Of a stretch of DNA of 64,000 bases, positions 43,012 to 51,561 are shown piece by piece. Made by a program: the position numbers and the translations under genes. The DNA lies in assembly GCF_001975665.1 (NCBI RefSeq), contig NZ_CP019419.1, positions 2,711,501 through 2,775,500 on the forward strand, read 5' to 3'. The notes beneath the pieces were generated by a model that worked only from the letters and a program-made list of their open reading frames with translations, was not told the DNA's origin and made no database searches. How positions within the stretch are numbered: position 1 is the stretch's first letter; each line of letters opens with the position of its first letter. Source of the DNA: Polaribacter reichenbachii (lineage in GTDB: Bacteria > Bacteroidota > Bacteroidia > Flavobacteriales > Flavobacteriaceae).

Positions 43012-43872
43012 TTAAATGTACATATTTTTTATGAAATCTCCCGAATTTTTCTTCTTTTCAATAACGTTAAACTTCACCATTTTATTTTGAATGCGTGTAA
43101 TTAAGTTTTTTGTTATTGGTTTTCCAGGGTTCCATTCAGTTATCTTTAGCCACTCTCGAATATCTTCTAGTTGTTGTTCGTATCTTTTTGCTAGTGTTTT
43201 ATCTATATCTTTAATTTGTTTAAAGTCATTAGTTTGGTTATTTATAATGTCTAAGACTTTTTTAACTTCATTAAAATTATTTTCTAAAATTTCATTTCTT
43301 ACAGCTATAACAAAACATGGCCAAGGAGTTGGGCAATCATCAATTCTTCTAAAAGTACCGTTATCTACATAAGGTTTTGTTGTAAAATGTTCCCACATAA
43401 AATAATCAGCTTCACCATTTGTAAGTGCTTCTATACCGCCATCTAAATTTTTAATTACTTTAAATTTTAATTTAGAAACATCCCAACCTTGATTGTATGC
43501 ATTTACAATGGCCATTAAATGTGAGCCAGAACCAAATCGACTAATCGCAATTGTGGCGTGTTCTAAATCTTCTATTTTTTTAAATGATGAATTTGCACCA
43601 ACGTGAATACCCCAAACTAAGGGAGTTTTTACAAAAGTTTGTACAATTTTAGACGGATTGCCAGCAGCAATGTCTTTAATTATACCTTCTGTTAACACAA
43701 TAGCAATATCTACAGAACCATCTCTTAAGGCTTTGCACATTTGCCCAGTGCCTCCATAAAAGTCTTGCCAACGTAAATTAATATTATGTTTATTGTATTC
43801 TTTATTTTTAAGTGTAATGTACCAAGGATAGTTGAAATGCTCAGGAACTCCACCTACTTTTAAGTTCGTCAT
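43012..43872 (-). CDS. Substrate-binding (PBP type 2) protein without signal peptide
   Basis: 286 residues of periplasmic-binding-protein type II fold: LKVGGVPEHFNYPWYITLKN at the start, GGTGQMCKALRDGSVDIAIV, ATIAISRFGSGSHLMAIVNA and GGIEALTNGEADYFMWEHFT. The pattern resembles the NMT1/Ca3427-like group. There is no signal peptide or lipobox; the domain begins at residue 4, so it is cytosolic. No ABC transporter genes are adjacent. It abuts the nucleoside phosphorylase gene (zero gap), suggesting that it handles or senses a small molecule made by that enzyme. Function unknown. Confidence 0.75.
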   Translation of the reverse strand: MTNLKVGGVPEHFNYPWYITLKNKEYNKHNINLRWQDFYGGTGQMCKALRDGSVDIAIVLTEGIIKDIAAGNPSKIVQTFVKTPLVWGIHVGANSSFKKIEDLEHATIAISRFGSGSHLMAIVNAYNQGWDVSKLKFKVIKNLDGGIEALTNGEADYFMWEHFTTKPYVDNGTFRRIDDCPTPWPCFVIAVRNEILENNFNEVKKVLDIINNQTNDFKQIKDIDKTLAKRYEQQLEDIREWLKITEWNPGKPITKNLITRIQNKMVKFNVIEKKKNSGDFIKNMYI

Positions 43873-44742
43873 TTAAGCTACTATTTTATCTAAGGTATAT
43901 GTAATTAAATCGGCAACTACATTACCAGGGTTTTTACTAAAAGTACCATTGGCTCTATTTGCTATTATAGCATTTATAGAGCAAGCCTTATGGCCTAATA
44001 ATTTTGATAAACCGTAAATAGCAGAAGTTTCCATTTCTAAATTGGTAATTCTATTATTTTTAAAATTAAAACTATCAATTTTATGGTTTAAATCATTGTC
44101 TTGTAATGCTAATCGTAAAATTCTTCCTTGAGGACCATAAAAACCCCCTGCAGTTGCAGTAATTCCTGTAAAAGTTTTATCAGAAGTTAACTTGCTTTCT
44201 AACTCTTTACTGTTTGATATTATTATAGGATATGCTTTTTTTGCACTCCAATTTGTATGCGCTACAAAAGCATTTTCTATTTCTGGATTAGAAATAGTAT
44301 CTATTTGATAGGAGTGAAGCAATCCATTTAAATCGAGTCCGTGAGAACTAATTACAAAAGAATCTACAGGAATATCTACTTGTAAAGATCCAGAAGTACC
44401 AATTCTTACAATATTTAAAGAAGTTAGTTTTTCTTTAGGTTGTCTTGTTTCTAAATCGATATTAACCAAAGCATCTAATTCATTTAAAACAATATCTATA
44501 TTATCTGGTCCAATACCAGTTGATATTACAGATATTCTTTGGTTTTTATAACGACCTGTTGTTGTTTTAAATTCTCTTTTTTGCGTAGTAAACTCAATAG
44601 AATCGAAGTGTTTCGTAATTTTATCAACTCGATCTTGGTCACCAACAAAAATTATATTTTTTGCAATATGTTCTTCTCTTAAATTAAGATGATAAATACT
44701 ACCATCAGGATTTAAGATAAGTTCAGAAGGTTTTATAGGCAT
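43873..44742 (-). CDS. Nucleoside phosphorylase (uridine phosphorylase-like)
   Basis: 289 residues of the PNP/UDP family, trimer/hexamer type. Motifs: IIFVGDQDRVDKITKHF (N-terminal phosphate Arg region), VISTGIGPDNIDIVLNELDA, IVRIGTSGSLQVDIPVDSFV, and NLEMETSAIYGLSKLLGHKA with the ribose-binding Met-Glu. It splits nucleosides with phosphate into base and ribose-1-phosphate; the base preference is uncertain. It sits between a DUF1835 gene and a cytosolic binding protein with no gaps. Confidence 0.85.
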   Translation of the reverse strand: MPIKPSELILNPDGSIYHLNLREEHIAKNIIFVGDQDRVDKITKHFDSIEFTTQKREFKTTTGRYKNQRISVISTGIGPDNIDIVLNELDALVNIDLETRQPKEKLTSLNIVRIGTSGSLQVDIPVDSFVISSHGLDLNGLLHSYQIDTISNPEIENAFVAHTNWSAKKAYPIIISNSKELESKLTSDKTFTGITATAGGFYGPQGRILRLALQDNDLNHKIDSFNFKNNRITNLEMETSAIYGLSKLLGHKACSINAIIANRANGTFSKNPGNVVADLITYTLDKIVA

Positions 44743-45687
44743 TTAAGATGTAATTTGTAACAGCTTATTAGATTGATTATGATATAAAAAACTGTATTTT
44801 TTAGAACCACCAAGATAAGAAATATCATTTCTTATTTGGCCATAATAATTAATTTGATTTTCTAAAACTTCTTTTCCTTTTTTACTTAACTTAACAGGAT
44901 TAAAAGAATGGAAGAGTTTTCTTAAATCGTTAATTTTATTTTCGTATTGTAAATCGCCAAAACCATAAGCATCACCATCTTTTAAAAGCTGGCTAATTAA
45001 TTCATTTTTAGAAGTTGGTTTTTTATTTAAGGCAGTTTCTAGAATAGTATTTTCAACTTTATTTAATCCGTTTGCAATAGAAGGGAAACGTAATAAATGT
45101 GCTTCTATAGCAGAAGTTAAATATTGAAAAGGAGACATTGGGTTAAATTTATATACGGTTTCTAAACGTAGAGGGGAGTCTGAACAGTATAATTGCCATA
45201 TGTAATCGGCATATTCAATATCATCTTGGGTTAATTCCATTCTATTTTTAAAATGGCTTTGAATTTGTTTTTCGTTTAACTCTGGTAAAGCGTACATTCG
45301 TTTTGAGTTACCTACTTTGCCGCTGCAAACTAAAGAAATGTGGTGTCCTTTTCTGTAACGCTTTAACCAACTGATTACAGCAATCATATTAATTTGGCAA
45401 AACAAATCGTACTCGAACCATAAAACGATTTCTTTTTGTTGTTTTTCGTTACAAAGGTTTCTATATTCTTTAATGGTGTAATCTATAAACTTTTGTTTGC
45501 TTACTTTGTAAGAAGATTTAAAAAAATCATATCTATTTTTCCAAAAGGATTCGCTACCAACATCTATGGTAGTTTTACCTTCGCATAGCATCTCTCTCCA
45601 GGTAATAAATTCTCCTTTAAACTTTAATTTTTTTAGATAGTTCGTAGTACTATCACCATTTGTAATGTGTAATATTGAGCCCCCCAT
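44743..45687 (-). CDS. DUF1835 domain protein
   Basis: 314 residues. The N-terminal SILHITNGDSTTNYLKKLKF, FITWREMLCEGK and IVLWFEYDLFCQINMIAVIS are the DUF1835 hallmarks (HxxNGDS; WREmLceG; WfEyDLfcQ). The C-terminal half is helical. The family is uncharacterised; its conserved Ser, Asp, Trp and Arg residues suggest ligand or nucleotide binding. It is translationally adjacent to the phosphorylase gene. No signal peptide. Possibly the first gene of a unit of three, or part of a longer run with the SUI1 gene 52 nt upstream. Confidence 0.8.
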   Translation of the reverse strand: MGGSILHITNGDSTTNYLKKLKFKGEFITWREMLCEGKTTIDVGSESFWKNRYDFFKSSYKVSKQKFIDYTIKEYRNLCNEKQQKEIVLWFEYDLFCQINMIAVISWLKRYRKGHHISLVCSGKVGNSKRMYALPELNEKQIQSHFKNRMELTQDDIEYADYIWQLYCSDSPLRLETVYKFNPMSPFQYLTSAIEAHLLRFPSIANGLNKVENTILETALNKKPTSKNELISQLLKDGDAYGFGDLQYENKINDLRKLFHSFNPVKLSKKGKEVLENQINYYGQIRNDISYLGGSKKYSFLYHNQSNKLLQITS

Positions 45688-45739
45688 AATTGAAAAAAAC
45701 GTTTATATATAGTTTAGTTAGTTGTCTGTTGATTAAAAT

Positions 45740-46063
45740 TTACCCGCCTACGCGTTTTACTTTAAACCCTTTTTCTTTTAGCATTGTCATTATTTTATCT
45801 CTATAATCACCCTGAATAATGATTTTTTCATCTTTAAAACTACCTCCAACAGAAAGTTTTGTTTTAATTTCTTTTGCTAAAATTTTAAAATCTGAAGTTG
45901 CTCCAGTATAACCTTCTAATATTGTAATTGGTTTTCCTTTACGCTTTTCATATTTACATATTATAGGATCTTCTTGTAACCAAATATTTGATTTTTTTAC
46001 TGCTGGTTCTTGAGTTTCTTTATGCTCAGGAAACAGGTTTTTTAATTGATCTTTTAAATCCAT
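45740..46063 (-). CDS. SUI1/eIF1-like translation factor (YciH family)
   Basis: 107 residues. The C-terminal 75 residues are the SUI1 domain (YEKRKGKPITILEGYTGATS, IKTKLSVGGSFKDEKIIIQG, IMTMLKEKGFKVKRVGG). Bacterial YciH proteins resemble eukaryotic eIF1 and affect start-codon selection in vitro. This is of interest here because several genes in this window appear to use TTG starts, but a link is not shown. The start codon overlaps the stop codon of the oxygenase gene by one base (TAATG), so translation is coupled. Confidence 0.92.
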   Translation of the reverse strand: MDLKDQLKNLFPEHKETQEPAVKKSNIWLQEDPIICKYEKRKGKPITILEGYTGATSDFKILAKEIKTKLSVGGSFKDEKIIIQGDYRDKIMTMLKEKGFKVKRVGG

Positions 46064-47010
46064 TATTTCTTTAATCCTAATTCTCTTAAACGTTCATCTA
46101 AAAACTCACCAGCTGTAATGTCATCGAATTTTTTAGGATTATTCTCATCAATACAATTTTCTAAAACATTTAGTTTCATATCTGAAACTGGATGCATAAA
46201 AAACGGAATAGAATAACGAGATGTACTCCACATTTCTTTTGGCGGATTTGTAACTCTATGAATTGTAGATTTTAATTTGTTATTACTATGTCTCGATAAC
46301 ATATCACCAACATTAATCATTAATTCATCGGGTTCAGCCATAGCATCAATCCAATCTCCATTATGGTTTTGAACTTGTAATCCTTTTCCTTGAGCACCCA
46401 TCAATAAGGTAATCAAGTTTATATCTCCGTGTGCTGCTGCTCTTTCTGCTCCTTTTGGTTCTGTTTTTATTGGGGGGTAATGAATAGGTCTTAAAATGCT
46501 ATTTCCATTTTTAATATAATCATCAAAATAAACCTCATCTAAACCTAAATGTAAAGCCAAAGAACGTAAAACATACTTCGCTGTTTTCTCTAACATCTTA
46601 TAGGTTTCTTTACCAACTTCGTTAAATTTTGGTAATTCTTCTACATTTACATTATCTGGATATTCATTGGCATATTTAGAATCTTCATCTACATATTGTC
46701 CAAAATGCCAAAACTCTTTTAAATCGCCTTCTTTTTTACCTTTCGCAGATTCTTTACCAAAAGAAACATATCCTCTTTGACCTCCAATTCCTGGAATCTC
46801 ATATTTTTCTTTTATTTCTGTAGGTAAATCAAAAAAGTTTTTAATTTCTTTATATAAATTATCTACTAAATTATCATCTAAAAAATGTCCTTTTAAGGCA
46901 ACAAAACCTATGTTTTCATAGGCGTGTCCAATTTCATTGATAAATTTTTGTTTTCTATTTTTATCTTCGGATAAAAAATCGGCTAAATTTACACTAGGTA
47001 TTTGATTCAT
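46063..47010 (-). CDS. 2-oxoglutarate/Fe(II)-dependent oxygenase, isopenicillin N synthase family
   Basis: 315 residues from ATG 47010; the frame is open to a TTG 21 nt upstream. The DIOX N-terminal part (IPSVNLADFLSED, GFVALKGHFLDDNLVD, GGQRGYVSFGKESAKG) is followed by the jelly roll with iron ligands in AAHGDINLITLL (HxD) and LKSTIHRVTNP (His) and the 2-oxoglutarate Arg in SRYSIPFFMHP. Family members hydroxylate or cyclise varied small molecules; the substrate is unknown. Transcribed ahead of SUI1 with TAATG overlap, a coupling not explained by function. Confidence 0.9.
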   Translation of the reverse strand: MNQIPSVNLADFLSEDKNRKQKFINEIGHAYENIGFVALKGHFLDDNLVDNLYKEIKNFFDLPTEIKEKYEIPGIGGQRGYVSFGKESAKGKKEGDLKEFWHFGQYVDEDSKYANEYPDNVNVEELPKFNEVGKETYKMLEKTAKYVLRSLALHLGLDEVYFDDYIKNGNSILRPIHYPPIKTEPKGAERAAAHGDINLITLLMGAQGKGLQVQNHNGDWIDAMAEPDELMINVGDMLSRHSNNKLKSTIHRVTNPPKEMWSTSRYSIPFFMHPVSDMKLNVLENCIDENNPKKFDDITAGEFLDERLRELGLKK

Positions 47011-47137
47011 TATTAATGAGCTATTTAACAAGCGGGTTTAAAGTTACAAAAAAAAGGTTTCGTTAATTCGTAAAAATATAAGAGCTATTTTAAATATTCA
47101 ATTTTTTAATGTTAAAAAATTAAAGATTCCTAAATAA

Positions 47138-47860
47138 TTATTTTTTTGAAAACGGAATTAAGTAAGATAAAGTATAATTAAAACCAAAACCTGTACCAGT
47201 TTCAAAAATTCTATTAAAACCTGGGGCATATAAAGTTTTAAAGTTTTCAGGCTCTTTTGCGCTGATTAATACTTTGTAAGAAAAACTTGCACCAAGGTAA
47301 AAATTTGTGAAAGTTTCAACTTTAAAACCAAACATAAATTCGGTCCAATGTGCATTTAAATTTGTAGTTGTATCTGTAGTAACTAGAGTTGCTGGGAAAT
47401 ATGGGACGCCATTATCTTCACCATTAACAACATTTGGTGTATAATGGTTTAAAGTTTGGTCGAAAATACTAAAACCATATCTAAAGCCCATAAAAACTTC
47501 GTTATTCATATCTAACCAATTTTCATAGGCATTATAATTTATACCTAATCTAATATAACTGCCTTTAGCTGTTGAATTTGTATATTCTTCTGCATTTGTT
47601 TCATCTTCAAAACCAAGTTCTGCAGCTATAAAAAGTCGTTTTGTTACTCTATAGTCTCCTACAATTTCGAAACCACTATTATAAGCACCATCTACAGATG
47701 CTTTTATAGGTTTACTAATGTCTACGCCCAATCGAATTCCGTATGGAGATTTATATACAATAGAATCTTTAGAAGTAGTGGCTTCGTCTAGTTCTTGTTC
47801 TTGAGAAAAAGCATCAACAACTATAAAAAGCAAGAAAATATTAATGAAATACTTGAACAT
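47138..47860 (-). CDS. DUF6048 outer-membrane beta-barrel-like protein
   Basis: 240 residues with a Sec signal peptide (MFKYFINIFLLFIVVDAFSQ). The mature protein has amphipathic strands ending in aromatic residues (GIRLGVDISKPIKASVDGAY, RLFIAAELGFED, FYLGASFSYKVLIS, FGFNYTLSYLIPF), the layout of a small outer-membrane barrel. This and the upstream DUF6452 gene overlap by 20 nt and occur as a pair near rlmD in many Bacteroidota. Function unknown. Confidence 0.82.
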   Translation of the reverse strand: MFKYFINIFLLFIVVDAFSQEQELDEATTSKDSIVYKSPYGIRLGVDISKPIKASVDGAYNSGFEIVGDYRVTKRLFIAAELGFEDETNAEEYTNSTAKGSYIRLGINYNAYENWLDMNNEVFMGFRYGFSIFDQTLNHYTPNVVNGEDNGVPYFPATLVTTDTTTNLNAHWTEFMFGFKVETFTNFYLGASFSYKVLISAKEPENFKTLYAPGFNRIFETGTGFGFNYTLSYLIPFSKK

Positions 47861-48293
47861 GTGCTGTATTTTGATTGTCTATTGCTGTTTCTATTTGTGT
47901 AAAATCGGTTATCCAAGAATTATCTGTAGTAAAACTAACATTGTTAAATATTATTTTATAACCACAAGAACGAGAAACATATTCGTTTTCTGGAGTATAA
48001 TCAATGGTAAATTGTTCAACTACATCTCCTTTAGATAAACTATAAATGGTTTGATTTGTATTTGTGTTTAGTGGAATTACCAAAGAATCTGTAGATATGT
48101 TTTCAAAAATACTATCTTTAGTACCAGACCATACATAAAGATCATCTGCTGTTTTTATGGTGCTTCTATCTGCATCATCATAAAAACGGAGAATTAATTT
48201 TGGTGTTACAGGATTCTTAATACAGAAATCGTCCTTTTCACAACCCGAAATTATAATGACCATTAAAAAAAGAAAACCAAATATTTTTCTCAT
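47841..48293 (-). CDS. DUF6452 lipoprotein
   Basis: 150 residues with lipoprotein signal (MRKIFGFLFLMVIIISGCEK; Cys 18 followed by EKDDF, an acidic pattern compatible with surface export). The mature part resembles DUF6452: FCIKNPVTPKLILRFYD at the N-terminus and RSCGYKIIFNNVSF near residue 108. It overlaps DUF6048 downstream and is 3 nt from the PhhB gene upstream, so all may be one transcript from rlmD. Confidence 0.82.
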   Translation of the reverse strand: MRKIFGFLFLMVIIISGCEKDDFCIKNPVTPKLILRFYDDADRSTIKTADDLYVWSGTKDSIFENISTDSLVIPLNTNTNQTIYSLSKGDVVEQFTIDYTPENEYVSRSCGYKIIFNNVSFTTDNSWITDFTQIETAIDNQNTAHVQVFH

Positions 48294-48296
48294 ATA

Positions 48297-48587
48297 TTAT
48301 TCTTCAACTTCTACGATTCTATTAATGGCTTTTGCCAATTTAAAATCTAATTCTGTTACGCCTCCTGCATCGTGTGTTGTTAGTAAAATGTCTAAAGTAT
48401 TGTAAACATTTGTCCATTCTGGATGATGATTTAGTGCTTCGCATTCAAACGCAATTCTGTTCATAGCAGACATACAATCTTTAAAATTATCGAATTCAAA
48501 ATCAGTATGCAATGCATTATCATAAAATTCCCAATCAGTTAGGTTTTCTATTTTGTTTTCAATTTCTGAGTTCGTAAGTTTTTTCAT
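48297..48587 (-). CDS. phhB: 4a-hydroxytetrahydrobiopterin dehydratase
   Basis: 96 residues, typical for pterin-4a-carbinolamine dehydratase. Motifs: WEFYDNALHTDFEFDNFKDC, AFECEALNHHPEWTNVYN with the active-site His pair, and LTTHDAGGVTELDFKLAKAI. It recycles the pterin formed by aromatic amino-acid hydroxylases. No hydroxylase is in the window; FolE (27158) provides the pterin precursor. Lies 77 nt downstream of rlmD. Confidence 0.95.
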   Translation of the reverse strand: MKKLTNSEIENKIENLTDWEFYDNALHTDFEFDNFKDCMSAMNRIAFECEALNHHPEWTNVYNTLDILLTTHDAGGVTELDFKLAKAINRIVEVEE

Positions 48588-48664
48588 TTTTGGAGGTTTT
48601 ATTTGTTGCTAAAATAGTTTCATTTTAAGAAATATGCCTAAAACTTCACAAATAATTAACTGAT

Positions 48665-50119
48665 TTAACATTTCTCGAACAAAACAACAGTTTCTATATG
48701 TGCTGTATGAGGAAATTGATCTACCAAACTAATTTTTTTAATTACATAACCAGCTTCTCTTAATAATTCTGTGTCTCTTGCCTGTGTTGCAGGGTTACAA
48801 GAAACATACACCATTCTGTCTGCATTTAAATCAATTATTTTTTTCAAAGTTTTTGGCATAATTCCTGCTCTTGCAGGATCTAAAATTATTGTTTTTATTT
48901 TATTTTTATATTCTGGATGATGAGTTAAAAACTTACCAACATCAGCAGCATAAAATTTTAAACCTTCAATATTATTTCTCTTTGCGTTTTTCTTGGCATC
49001 TTCAATAGCAGATGCAACAATATCTACACCAACAATTTTTGCATTATCACTTTCTGATGCTATAATTTGCCCAATAGTTCCTGTACCACAAAATAAATCC
49101 ATAACTACAGTATTGTCTACTTTAGATTTATCTTCTAAAACATAATCAACTACTTTTGAGTATAATTTTTCTGCGGATTTAGGGTTGGTTTGAAAAAAGC
49201 TTTTCATACTAATTTCAAAATTTAAGCCTAATAATTCTTCTACAATTTTGTCTTTTCCATAAACTAAATCAATACTTCCAGAAGTTGCAATAGTTCTATC
49301 GCCAACTTCATCATTTATAGTATGTAATAAACCAGCAACTCTATCACCAAAAAGGTTTACTAAAAAACTAGCAAATTTATTTAAATCGAACTTTGGTAAA
49401 TCATAAGAAGTAGTTACTAAATTGAATAATAATTCATTAGTTTTAAACGATTTTCTTACTACAAAATACCTGAAAAAACCTTCTTTTTTGGGTCCGTGCC
49501 AAGGATCTAAACCAGTATCAAAACAATATTTTCTGATGTTTTTTAAATTGTCTTCAAATTCTTTATCAAATAAACCTGAATCTTTTTCTAGATTATCTCC
49601 CATCCACCAAACTCCACGTCTTTTAAAACCTAGGGTAAATTCGTCTTTATCTCTTTTGGCAACTCTATCATAACCAATTGCAGAAAAACCATATTCCATT
49701 TTATTTCTATAGTGAAATACATTTGGAGAAGTAATAAATTCATCAAACAAATCTTCGATATTTTCTACTTTACCAATTCTTTTAAAAAGAGATAATGTAC
49801 TTTCTTTTTTATATTGATGTTGTAAATCAATAGGTAATTGAATATAAGGAGCTCCAGGAATATCTTGAAACGGAACTTCAATTTCATTTTCTGAAGGTGC
49901 TAAAACATCAATTAATTTAGCTTCAGCGTATTTTTTGCTCGATTTTTTTATCTGTGCTTTTACCAATTGTCCAGGCAAAGTATTAGGTACAAATACAACA
50001 AAACTACCTTCATCAGAATGGATTCTTGCAATTCCTTTTCCTCCAAAAGCGTAATCTTCAATTTTTAATTCTAAAATTTGATTTCTTTTTACAAATTTAT
50101 TTCGTTCTCTACGTGGCAT
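48665..50119 (-). CDS. rlmD: 23S rRNA (uracil1939-C5)-methyltransferase RlmD
   Basis: 484 residues from ATG 50119 (MPRRERNKFVKRNQILELKI), two codons after an in-frame TTG. A TRAM domain comes first (IEDYAFGGKGIARIHSDEGS). The SAM site is MDLFCGTGTIGQIIASESDN and the catalytic Cys lies in VYVSCNPATQARDTELLREA, with the C-terminal FPHTAHIETVVLFEK typical of RlmD/TrmA enzymes. Has its own promoter at 50141-50174. Confidence 0.95.
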   Translation of the reverse strand: MPRRERNKFVKRNQILELKIEDYAFGGKGIARIHSDEGSFVVFVPNTLPGQLVKAQIKKSSKKYAEAKLIDVLAPSENEIEVPFQDIPGAPYIQLPIDLQHQYKKESTLSLFKRIGKVENIEDLFDEFITSPNVFHYRNKMEYGFSAIGYDRVAKRDKDEFTLGFKRRGVWWMGDNLEKDSGLFDKEFEDNLKNIRKYCFDTGLDPWHGPKKEGFFRYFVVRKSFKTNELLFNLVTTSYDLPKFDLNKFASFLVNLFGDRVAGLLHTINDEVGDRTIATSGSIDLVYGKDKIVEELLGLNFEISMKSFFQTNPKSAEKLYSKVVDYVLEDKSKVDNTVVMDLFCGTGTIGQIIASESDNAKIVGVDIVASAIEDAKKNAKRNNIEGLKFYAADVGKFLTHHPEYKNKIKTIILDPARAGIMPKTLKKIIDLNADRMVYVSCNPATQARDTELLREAGYVIKKISLVDQFPHTAHIETVVLFEKC

Positions 50120-50140
50120 TTTCAATTATTTATAAGGTTG

Positions 50141-50174
50141 CAAAATTAGACAAAATATAATTTCTTTAAACAAA
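50141..50174 (-). promoter_or_regulatory. Promoter of rlmD
   Basis: Minus strand TTTG (50174-50171), 22-nt spacer, TAATTTTG (50148-50141), 22 nt before the ATG. Its -33 end touches the OmpA-gene terminator. Confidence 0.6.
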
Positions 50175-50176
50175 AA

Positions 50177-50200
50177 AAGACCACTCAAATGAGTAGTCTT
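50177..50200 (-). terminator. Terminator of the OmpA-lipocalin operon
   Basis: Minus strand AAGACTACTC and GAGTGGTCTT (one G-U) with a 4-nt loop, then a T run; 22 nt after the OmpA stop. Confidence 0.75.
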
Positions 50201-50221
50201 CTTTATTAAATTTTATAACTA

Positions 50222-50917
50222 TTATTGTTTTGCTTCTTGTTGTGCTTCTTTAATCATTTCTTCATTGGCTACAATAGCAAATTCAACACGTCTGTTTTTG
50301 CTTCTACCTTCTGCAGTTTCGTTGGTTGCAATAGGGTCATTTATACCCAAACCTTTTGTTTCGAAACGAGCATTATCTACCCCATTTGCAGCTAAATAAT
50401 CTTTTACAGAATTCGCTCTTTTTTCTGATAACATTTGGTTGTATTCAACTCTACCTGTACTATCTGTATAACCATAAATTACAATATTTGTGTTTTCATA
50501 ATTATTTAAAACAGGAACCAATTTATCTAAATTCCCTTTGGCAGTTGCTGTTAAAGTAGATTTATTAGTATCAAAACGAACAGCGTTTTCACCTAAAGTT
50601 AGCATAATACCTTCTCCAACTCTTTCTACTTCTGCACCAGGAATTGCTTCTTGAATTTCACGAGCTTGTTTATCCATTTTATTACCAATAACACCACCAG
50701 CAACACCACCAATAACTCCACCTAAAACTGCGCCTAATTCTGAGTTCTTCTTGTTACCAACGTTGTTACCAATTACTGCACCCAAAATGGCACCTGCAGC
50801 AGCCCCAATTCCAGCTCCTTTTTGAGTGTTATTTGCATTTTTTGTTGCTTCGCAAGAAGTTAATGTACTTGCAGCTATTACTAAAATCGCTAAACTATAT
50901 ATGATTGTTTTTTTCAT
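50222..50917 (-). CDS. OmpA family lipoprotein with glycine-zipper region
   Basis: 231 residues. Lipoprotein signal with Cys 22 (IAASTLTSCEATKNANN). Residues about 35-80 are a double glycine-zipper segment (GAGIGAAAGAILGAVIGNNV; GAVLGGVIGGVAGGVIGNKM) that can insert in membrane. Residues about 105-220 are the OmpA peptidoglycan-binding domain (VRFDTNKSTLTATAKGNLDK, IYGYTDSTGRVEYNQMLSEK, RANSVKDYLAANGVD, GRSKNRRVEFAI). It ties the outer membrane to the cell wall. The lipocalin gene is 12 nt upstream. Confidence 0.93.
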   Translation of the reverse strand: MKKTIIYSLAILVIAASTLTSCEATKNANNTQKGAGIGAAAGAILGAVIGNNVGNKKNSELGAVLGGVIGGVAGGVIGNKMDKQAREIQEAIPGAEVERVGEGIMLTLGENAVRFDTNKSTLTATAKGNLDKLVPVLNNYENTNIVIYGYTDSTGRVEYNQMLSEKRANSVKDYLAANGVDNARFETKGLGINDPIATNETAEGRSKNRRVEFAIVANEEMIKEAQQEAKQ

Positions 50918-50929
50918 TGTGTTTTTAAT

Positions 50930-51406
50930 TTAATTTTTTTGAAAAGTATAAGTTATGCTTTTAATGCTGCCTGCAACATTAATTTTATCAACTAAATCGA
51001 AGCTAGTTTCTGTTACGTTATTAATAGTTAAAACAAAACCATTACTTACTTCTTTAGCTTTATAATCGTTAGTGAATTTTAGCACAAATTGCCCCTCTTT
51101 GTTTAAATACCAGGTAATAGGAGAACTATAATCGATACAAGCACTGCTTGAGTTATTTAGTTTCATATCTCCTTTATTATTATTCGAAATAAAATTCCAG
51201 TTGCTGTTTACAAAACATTTAGAATCTGCTAAGTAAAATGATTCTACTTTTATATAATCAGATCCAGGATAATTAACAGAAGTAATTGTCCAGTTTCCTT
51301 TTAAAATGCGTTCTGTTTTATTATCAACTTTAGTATTTACTACAGAAGTCGATTTACAACCAACTATTGTTGCTATAAATAATAGCACTATTAAGTGTTT
51401 TTTCAT
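50930..51406 (-). CDS. Lipocalin-like lipoprotein
   Basis: 158 residues. Lipoprotein signal MKKHLIVLLFIATIVGCKST (Cys 17). The mature part starts RILKGNWTITSVNYPG, the G-x-W of the lipocalin first strand, and continues with alternating strands (CFVNSNWNFISNNNKGDMKL, ITWYLNKEGQFVLKF, VLTINNVTETSFDLVD). Family members in Bacteroidota bind small hydrophobic ligands, though none is known here. First gene of the two-gene unit with OmpA. Confidence 0.82.
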   Translation of the reverse strand: MKKHLIVLLFIATIVGCKSTSVVNTKVDNKTERILKGNWTITSVNYPGSDYIKVESFYLADSKCFVNSNWNFISNNNKGDMKLNNSSSACIDYSSPITWYLNKEGQFVLKFTNDYKAKEVSNGFVLTINNVTETSFDLVDKINVAGSIKSITYTFQKN

Positions 51407-51548
51407 AAGTAAAATAATTTTAAATTATTATTAGTTTTTAAGGGGGTGCAAGTTATAATTTTTTAGACACATTATAATTTAAAGGGTCACTTAATATTCT
51501 TAAAATACTATTTATTTTAAAATTAAATATTTAAAGAATAAAATTTAT

Positions 51549-51556
51549 TATTTTTG
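51549..51556 (+). promoter_or_regulatory. -7 element for rocD
   Basis: TATTTTTG matches TAnnTTTG; it would start transcription about 180 nt before the rocD ATG. The upstream -33 element is not clear. Confidence 0.45.
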
Positions 51557-51561
51557 TAAAA

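Noticed and set aside
43012..43872. Thi5-type pyrimidine synthase
   Set aside because: The cysteine cluster typical of Thi5 (CCCFC-like) is not present; only the general binding-protein fold matches.
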